A stretch of DNA of 64,000 nt from Rapana venosa (taxonomy: Eukaryota > Mollusca > Gastropoda > Neogastropoda > Muricidae). The stretch spans positions 14,876,838 to 14,940,837 of the forward strand of contig CM054144.1 of the NCBI GenBank assembly GCA_028751875.1, written 5' to 3'. The notes beneath the pieces were generated by a model. That model made no database searches and was not told the DNA's origin. It saw only the letters and a program-made list of their open reading frames with translations. A program made the translations under genes and the position numbers. Below are positions 57,839 through 64,000 of the stretch, piece by piece (positions within the stretch are counted from its first letter, which is position 1; each line of letters opens with the position of its first letter).

Positions 57839-59029
57839 ATGGATGTCAAGGATGTAAAGTTTGATAGAGAGGCCCGTATAAATTCTAAAGCTAACTCTCC
57901 TATTATTGCCAGATGCTGTTTTTATCAGGATAAGATTAGAATAATGAAGGCAAAATCTCGCCTGAAAGGCTCTAGTACTTTTGTAGATGAAGATTTTTCT
58001 CAGTCTGTTAGGGAAATTAGGCGCAAATTGACCCCATATTTAAAGAGCACCAGAGCAGAGGGGAAACAAGTAAGAATGGGTTTTGACCATCTGATAATAA
58101 ACGGAGAAAAGGTGACCTCAATGATCTCAAAGAAAGGAATAGCAGAATGCCAAAACAGAATAAGATGTGGATCTAAGCTGACGGACATAATATACTGCAC
58201 CACTGGAGTCAAACAGGGTGATGTATGTAGCCCTCTTTTGTTTTCTGTTTTCAGTAATGAGTTAGCCATAGAATTCATTAATAAGGGTAAACATGGTGCT
58301 ACTTTCCCCCAAGATTTCACAGAATTCTTTATTCTTCTGCTTGCTGATGATGTCATCCTGCTATCTGAAACTGTTGTAGGCTTACAACAGCAGCTGAATA
58401 ACTTAAGCAGTGCTGCAACAGCACTTGATCTTAAGGTTAATCTGAATAAGAGTAATATAGTTGTATTCAGAAAAGGTGGTTATTTAGCTGCTCACGAAAA
58501 CTGGCTGTACAATGGAAAAGTCATGCCTGTGATTAATGTACATAAATATCTAGGAATCTGTTTTTCTACAAAGCTTAGTTTTACAACTGCATGTAAATAT
58601 CTGGCAAGTCGAGATAAAAGAAGTTTGTTAATTGTTTTGAAAAAATTACGATTATTGAATAATAATAATGCTTTTGACTTGTTGATTAAGATATTTGATG
58701 CACAAATACAATATGGCGCGGAAATTTGGGGACTGGATGCAGCTGTAACACAATGTGGATCAGTACACCTCTTTGCTTTAAAGCAGTTTTTAGGCTTAGG
58801 TAGACGTACACCTAATGATCTTGTTTATAGTGAAACCAATAGATACCCTCTCTCTATTAATGCTGCTGTAAGATGCATTAGATATTGGATTAAGATTCTG
58901 CATATGGATGAGTGCAGGTTACCTTTTAAGTCTTACAAGATGCTTTATGATCTAGATGTCAAGGGGAAAAGCACCTGGGCTTCACAAATACGTACCTGTT
59001 TATGTGAACTTGGCTTTGGGTTTGTTTAG
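57839..59029 (+). pseudogene. In-frame ORF1 to reverse-transcriptase fusion of the LINE
   Basis: An open frame of 396 codons. Residues 1-91 (with ARCCFYQDKIRIMKAKSRLK, VDEDFSQSVR and FDHLIINGEK) match the end of an L1-type ORF1 protein. From about residue 100 it is LINE reverse transcriptase: GVKQGDVCSPLLFS at 123-136, the catalytic-type ADD at 169-171, NLNKSNIVVFRKGG at 201-214, then the thumb region to KGKSTWASQIRTCLCELGFG. The endonuclease and the RT fingers are missing, so an internal deletion joined the two ORFs without breaking the frame. The ATG at 57839 is internal to the ancestral ORF1. Confidence 0.82.
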
Positions 59030-59302
59030 CTCAATCAAGGTGTCGGAAATTGTAGAGAGTTCATCAAGGTTTTCAGGCAAAGACTGATTGACCACCGTTG
59101 GTAGCAGTGAAGTGGTCATATACAAAACAGTGAGAGATTTCAAATGTACAGACAATTTATAGGTTCACACTTTATCAAACCTTATCTAAAGCTTGATATG
59201 GACATACATTTGAAAAGAATTATGTCTAAATTTAGACTTGGTGTATGAGACATAAATGTTCATAAATTTAGATATATAGAACATGGTGATGATGACCTCA
59301 GG

Positions 59303-59494
59303 TTGCTATGCCCATTATGTAAGCAAACAGTGGAAGATGAGGTTCATTTTGTGCTGTGCTGTCCAGTATTAGAAGATGTAAGACAGAATTACATTCGGGT
59401 AAAGTATAGTAGACAGCCTAATTTATTAAATTCTGTCTACTCATGGCATCTAGTCACCCTGAGATTGTGCGCAACCTTGCTTTATTTTGTGTAA
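59303..59494 (+). pseudogene. LINE C-terminal zinc-knuckle fragment
   Basis: The frame reads LCPLCKQTVEDEVHFVLCCP followed by VLEDVRQNYIRVKYSRQPNL. C..C, H and C spacing fits the C-terminal knuckle of CR1 and Jockey-type LINE polyproteins. It is separated from the RT frame by stops and frameshifts between 59030 and 59300. Confidence 0.8.
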
Positions 59495-59949
59495 AGCTTT
59501 TAGAATACGAGATATCTTGGTTTCTTAAGTCATATTTTTTGGAACTGGTTGTTATTGTGGTAATTGTGGGTATATATTAACATGTTGGGTTTTTGTGTTA
59601 CTTATTTTTCTCACTAAAATACTAAGCAGTTTGGCAACCCCCCTTCATATATGGGCCAATGGCCTTTTGTGAATAAATCTTTCGAGTTCGAGTTCTCTCT
59701 CTCTCTCTTCATTCCCCCCTTTCTTCCTATCTTTCACCTTTACATAAACTATCGTAAACTTATTATTTGATAGAAATATTTTAGTTTTTATGTTGAATTA
59801 GAAATTTTATATTTGTTGTCTAAAATTAATAAGAAACGGGTTTCAACCAAAAAAATCTCTTATGTATGCTATGCCTTACAGGATTGTATCATTTTTATTC
59901 ATTTGTTTTTAACAACATTTGAATAGCCTTCTGTTTGAATTTGTTGTGG

Positions 59950-59992
59950 GGAGTTCCATCTTAATGTTCTTCTCTCTCTCTCTCTCTCTCTC

Positions 59993-60059
<67 letters not shown>

Positions 60060-60079
60060 TTCTCTCTCTCTCTCTCTCT
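59950..60079. repeat. (CT)n microsatellite
   Basis: About 120 bp of CT with short interruptions, directly abutting the left arm of the inverted repeat. Confidence 0.97.
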
Positions 60080-60287
60080 CATCTTGAAAAATGGATGAAG
60101 AGAACGAGAAAATATGGAGGCAAAGCTTTCACCACTCACATGTGCTAACATGGCTCCAGTAAGACGTGGCCATGAACAAATGTTCATACCATGTACCATC
60201 ACGTGACTGGACAAATCAGTGTAAGTGGTCATAACTTTCTTTCATTATAGAGGCTATACATGTCTTTCAAATCAGTGTATGCCACAG
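60080..60287 (+). repeat. Left arm of a long inverted repeat
   Basis: Starts CATCTTGAAAAATGGATG and ends GTGTATGCCACAG. It pairs with 60572-60778 in reverse complement over about 207 bp with only around ten differences. No coding potential was seen. Confidence 0.9.
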
Positions 60288-60355
60288 AACCGCATACACA
60301 CGGGGACTGGATGTAAAAAAGCACATGAATGCTTATTCCATTATCCTCGAGAGAA
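60285..60355 (+). mobile_element. SINE family B tail inside the inverted repeat spacer
   Basis: CGCATACACACGGGGACTGG and GCTTATTCCATTATCCTCGA match the family tail. It directly follows the left arm. Confidence 0.75.
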
Positions 60356-60370
60356 AAAAAATGTCTCCCC

Positions 60371-60446
<76 letters not shown>

Positions 60447-60571
60447 TCACGTTTCAGGAAAGTAATTTCCACAGAAAACACATTTTGCAGAAAAATGAAT
60501 GCGACTTTCCCAATGTGCCTATTGTAACCACTGTAAGCTACGTGTTGCATTCAGTGCAGTTATACCTTTTC

Positions 60572-60778
60572 CTGTGGCATACACTGATTGGAAAGACATG
60601 TACAGCCTCTATAATGAAAGAAAGTTATGACCACTTACACTGCTTTGTCCAGTCACGTCATGGTACATGCTATGAACATTTGTTCATGGCCACGTCTTAC
60701 TGGAGCCATGTTAGCACACGTGAGTGGTGAAAGCTTTGCCTCCATATTTTCTCGTTCTCTTCATCCATTTTCAAGATG
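60572..60778 (-). repeat. Right arm of a long inverted repeat
   Basis: Starts CTGTGGCATACACTG and ends CCATTTTCAAGATG. The spacer between arms (about 285 bp) contains a SINE tail piece, a (CT)n tract and about 130 bp of other sequence. Confidence 0.9.
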
Positions 60779-61089
60779 ATTTCTTAAGGTTTTTACCATT
60801 CTTTCTCTCTGCACATATTTTAAAAACTTACCAGCAAAACTTTTTGACGAATTGTTTGGTTAACACCCGCCACCCCCCCCCCCCCTCCCCTCTTATTCGA
60901 AAAGCAGAGTTTGACGAAATAATGATGTACACAAATGATTTGAGAGGGCGAAAAAAGTACACTAGCAGCAAACCCCCCCCCCCCCCAAAAAAAAAAACAA
61001 ACAAACTAGGGCACTCAAGAAGGACAGTGGCCTACCTACTACACAAGCAACAAACTCGCCCACATTTCCATCTTCCAGATCTCCCTTAC

Positions 61090-61284
61090 CTGAATGGAAG
61101 TCAGCCATATTCCCATATACACGGAAGTTGGCATGGAGTCATCGATGAAAGGACGTAGGTCGGACTTGTAGTTGGTGAAGAGGGAGCTGGTCAGAGACAC
61201 CAGGTCAGAGTAGGTCGCCCCTTCGGCGTCCCTACACCACAGCAAACTGACCCCCACACACAGGGCCAAGATCCCGATCTTCAT
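61090..61284 (-). CDS. First coding exon of a Cys-loop receptor or AChBP-like protein
   Basis: The ATG at 61284 opens MKIGILALCVGVSLLW, a hydrophobic signal peptide ending near residue 22. It is followed by SDLVSLTSSLFTNYKSDLRP and FIDDSMPTSVYMGIWLTSIQ. The helix followed by a NY..LRP motif and an amphipathic first strand resembles the mature N-terminus of nicotinic acetylcholine receptor subunits and molluscan acetylcholine-binding-like proteins, which are extracellular pentameric ligand binders. The exon ends at a strong donor, CAG then GTAAGG, phase 0. No further exon (loop with W and conserved Cys pair) was found down to 44620, so the rest may lie in unsequenced gaps, or this may be an isolated exon. 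Family call is moderately sure. Confidence 0.6.
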
Positions 61285-61299
61285 GTTCAATGTCTAACT

Positions 61300-62640
61300 G
61301 TTGCTCATTGACTGAACACCTCACTTCGCTTTTAAAACAAAAGCATTCCCAGAACCTGGAGCTGATTCTTATATTCTCTGGCACATGTCAATATCTGGAA
61401 CAGCAGAACAGCGCCTGATAGGAAAGGAACAGATGGTTTGAAGAGGAAAAGAAAATGTAGAGGAATGAAAGGTCAGTGTATAGGCGATGGAACTCTGTCA
61501 AGTTTTTCAGTTTGGCCAGTTGCCTTCAAGGCTATATGCTGTTTGGATTTTTTTTGGGGGGCTAGTGTCCAGAAGATCTCCCCTTAGGATTAGCTGTTGA
61601 TACTTTCGTTCTACAACGGACAATGTTTTTCTTTTTCCGTAAACTCACTGTTTGTGTGGATATAGGTAAGGTGTATGTACACCCTGTTGTTTTCTCTCAG
61701 CTGTTTTCCCTTCTTTTCTTTTACCGCTGATTTCAGCAGGTCTGTAACTAAAACTTTCCACGTTTTAATGTGTACTTGATAGATGCACCTTCACCCTAGT
61801 GTTTTCTGCCAGCTGTTTTCCTTTTTTTCTTCTGTCTTTAACTGTTAACTTCAGCACATCTTTAATCGAAAAATCCTTCCACGTTCCAATGTGTACCTGG
61901 CCTGTCGCTTCAGACAGTCTGGCAACGTCAGTTAGCAGTGCCGAGTCTCCCACCTTCTTTCTCGCACACCCAACACCACAGTTACATCCACTGGTATCCC
62001 CTGCCCTTCACCAGCTGGAGACAGCCCAACTCCCTTTAACAGCTGACACAGGGGCGACAGCTCAGGAGATCGAGGGTGGGTGGGTCAGGCCATTAGGACA
62101 GTATTGGCCAATGCACCTCCACCAGCAGGATCAGTTCCGCTACACTGATTCATGCGCAAATCGCCGGTGTGAGAGGAATAGAATGGCCGGCTGCTCGTTT
62201 GAGGGTAACTGGGGTTAGTTTCACAGAATATTTGGTTTAGAAACAATTGTTTATTGAGAAAATAAAACCCCCACATTGTACACAAAGACCTGTGGAGCAG
62301 CAACAAGCTAATTGCTTCCAGTGTACCCCACTATCCCACAAAGCGAAATTTGTTGTTTTGCAACTGAAATAAAAGCATTGATAAAGTATTTCTTGTTAGT
62401 GAGAGAGTGAATGCACTAATATTAGCACAGGATGTTCAAATAGCAATCTGTCGTGTTTCTTTTTCTTCCTTTTACTGTCTCAATTTCGTTTCTTTTCAGT
62501 TTCTTTTCTTCTCTTGCTTTCTGTCTTTGCCATTCTCTTTCTTTCTTCCCTGCCATTATTTTTCCATTAGTTATTCTAATTAAATTAGTAATTTCAGCTA
62601 TGTCATAATGGTACAACCAGGATTTCAGAACACAAACACA
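61300..62640. other. Upstream region of the receptor-like exon
   Basis: 5' flank (minus-strand sense) of the exon at 61284. It holds the ~105-bp duplication and, at 61900-62220, a more GC-rich part with open frames on both strands that match nothing recognised. A promoter would lie here if the gene is real, but none can be pointed to. Confidence 0.4.
61695..61910 (-). repeat. Imperfect ~105-bp tandem duplication
   Basis: CAGCTGTTTTCCCTTCTTTT to CCACGTTTTAATGTGTAC recurs as CAGCTGTTTTCCTTTTTTTC to CCACGTTCCAATGTGTAC. On the minus strand one copy is open and reads HIGTWKDFSIKDVLKLTVKD then RRKKGKQLAEN. No protein family was recognised. Confidence 0.7.
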
Positions 62641-62689
62641 ATCACACAGACGGATACAGACACACAGAGTGACACAGGTACACAGAGTC

Positions 62690-62905
62690 ACACGCACACA
62701 CACACACACACACAAACGCAACACACACACACACACACATACACACACGCCGCGCGCGCGCGCACACACACAAAACAGAGATCAGACACAGAGAAGAAGA
62801 TGTAATCACCGACGAAGAAACAAAGGAACATACACACAAGTAGCACACACACACACACACACACACACCACACACACACACACACACCACACACACACAC
62901 ACACA
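62690..62905. repeat. (CA)n with a CG core
   Basis: CA tracts at 62690-62745 and 62844-62905. Between them near 62750 is an alternating CG run, CCGCGCGCGCGCGC. Confidence 0.95.
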
Positions 62906-63277
62906 GAGATAATTATGCAGAAACGCAGACACTGTCATCATTCCCTAGGGGAAATCTTGACTGGGGGTCACGTCTCTGACCGAACACCGCCACCTGTTAA
63001 CCAGCAGATCTAGACTAGTATTGACGAACAACTAGAACAACAACTAATCATAACTTCGCTACCTCATACACATAGAGAAAGTAAAACTTTTAAATCTTTT
63101 CTTTCTTGTTCTCCAGAATAGTCCATCAACGTGTCTCTTCACAATTCCCAGTCACAATAGTTTATTCCCATGAACTCTTTAGAGATATATAGAGAAAACA
63201 AAAAGTACACATATCAGTAAATGAATGACAGGTATAAAGAGGAAGAGCAAAACATACGTGCACGAAAGTTAATGATG

Positions 63278-63286
63278 ATGATGATG

Positions 63287-63333
<47 letters not shown>

Positions 63334-63360
63334 TATTATTAATTATTATTATTATTATAA
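63278..63360. repeat. (AAT)n microsatellite
   Basis: GATGATGAT, then about 45 bp of AAT, then (ATT) units in the opposite sense. Confidence 0.95.
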
Positions 63361-63479
63361 AACAATAATGATAATAATGATTTAGTCATGGTTATACACT
63401 GACAGGGCTGATGTACCCTGGGTGGATGGTAAATTACTCATGGACTTTTAGAAAGTATTCACGTATTATTTTGAGGTGA

Positions 63480-63500
63480 TGGAGAGAAGAGAGAGGAGAG

Positions 63501-63541
<41 letters not shown>
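63480..63541. repeat. (GA)n at a LINE 3' end
   Basis: About 55 bp of GA directly following (in LINE sense) the terminal UTR of the minus-strand LINE. Confidence 0.95.
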
Positions 63542-63544
<3 letters not shown>

Positions 63545-64000
63545 CGGATTGCTTATTCATTTATAGGCCAAGGCCCCTTATGAAGGGGTATACGGGCATG
63601 GTATGATGATTGCAACACATGTAGTACGATCCAAAAATTAAAGAAAACAAAGTGAATACAGACTGATTGCATATGAAAAAAAATGATTCTCACCACATAA
63701 CAAGGTCTCTCAGCTTAAAAGCTTTATATAAATACAAGGCAAGATTACGACTACTTCAGGAGAGGATGATGACATCAACAAGGTTAATTTAAACAATGAT
63801 GGCTGTCTATAATATTTGGGCTTAATAAACTGTTCTCGAATCGTTGTTAAAACAGGGAAGCATAGAACAAAATGAACATCGTTTTCTTCTGCCTCTTTAC
63901 ACAGACGACAAATCAATTCATTATTACCAACATTTCTATACCTATAATAATGAACAGCTAATTCTGATACAACTTATCTAAATTTTGTCATTATAAACAT
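63541..64000 (-). mobile_element. 3' end of a second copy of the same LINE family
   Basis: On the minus strand the sequence reads CRLCKEAEENDVHFVLCFP, then REQFIKPKYYRQPSLFKL, parallel to the knuckle of the copy at 59303. The downstream UTR has GGCCTTGGCCTATAAATGAA, close to the end of the first copy. Immediately after the tail comes a (GA)n tract (63485-63541 on +). The element runs off the window at its 5' side. Confidence 0.82.

Larger units (their letters stand above)
57040..59700 (+). mobile_element. CR1-like LINE with 2A peptide, internally deleted
   Basis: A non-LTR retrotransposon copy. In order it shows a 2A-bearing start (57130-57312), a coiled-coil region in shifted frames (57500-57740), an ORF1 end resembling the L1 transposase domain, a reverse-transcriptase palm with GVKQGD and ADD, and a C-terminal zinc-knuckle-like CPLCKQ..HFVLCCP motif (59303-59494). 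The 3' end is a short UTR with AATAAA that runs into (CT)n. The endonuclease and the first part of RT are absent. Several frameshifts make it non-autonomous. Confidence 0.88.

Noticed and set aside
62422..63013. Open frames of 99-115 codons on both strands
   Set aside because: They are CA and CG repeat translation.

Overview
This is animal nuclear DNA. It is AT-rich and intron-rich, with short coding exons spread over kilobases, dense (CA)n, (GA)n and (CT)n microsatellites, many tRNA-derived SINEs, several decayed LINEs, and two 500-base runs of N. The repeat content and an exon resembling a molluscan Cys-loop receptor point to a lophotrochozoan, probably a gastropod mollusc. The species is an inference.

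The main gene is a diaphanous-type formin on the minus strand. Twenty exons were located by protein similarity, splice sites and intron phase, from 44620 (N-terminal side) down to the stop codon at 12551. They cover the end of the Rho-GTPase-binding region, the FH3/DID armadillo domain (44620 to 36446), the FH2 actin-nucleating domain (30692 to about 20381), the post-FH2 coiled coil, the DAD autoinhibitory motif and a variable tail. The first N-terminal exons were not found. The end of FH3, the dimerisation and coiled-coil part and the proline-rich FH1 should lie between 36446 and 30692. That interval holds an N gap and a visibly low-quality stretch, so this part is missing. Two introns carry minor-spliceosome (U12) signals, one AT-AC and one GT-AG.

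1-12550 lies 3' of the formin stop. It has no recognisable gene, only minisatellites, degenerate tandem arrays and SINE or LINE tails. 12778-44518 is formin introns full of mobile elements: a piggyBac-like MITE bounded by TTAA, five copies of a SINE that joins a tRNA-like head to a 5S rRNA-like segment (three here between exons, one just beyond the last recognised exon), a second tRNA SINE family with many copies, a third SINE with an (ATT)n tail, and a decayed LINE at 34480-35990. 44620-57000 is repeat-rich and contains an RNase-H-bearing LINE split by a SINE.

57040-59700 is a 2A-peptide-encoding LINE of the CR1-like type. An internal deletion has fused its ORF1 end in frame to reverse transcriptase. 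A second 3' end of the same family lies at 63541-64000 on the minus strand. Between them are a 200-bp-arm inverted repeat (60080-60778) and a probable first coding exon of a secreted or membrane Cys-loop ligand-gated-channel-like protein (61284-61090, minus), whose other exons are not visible.
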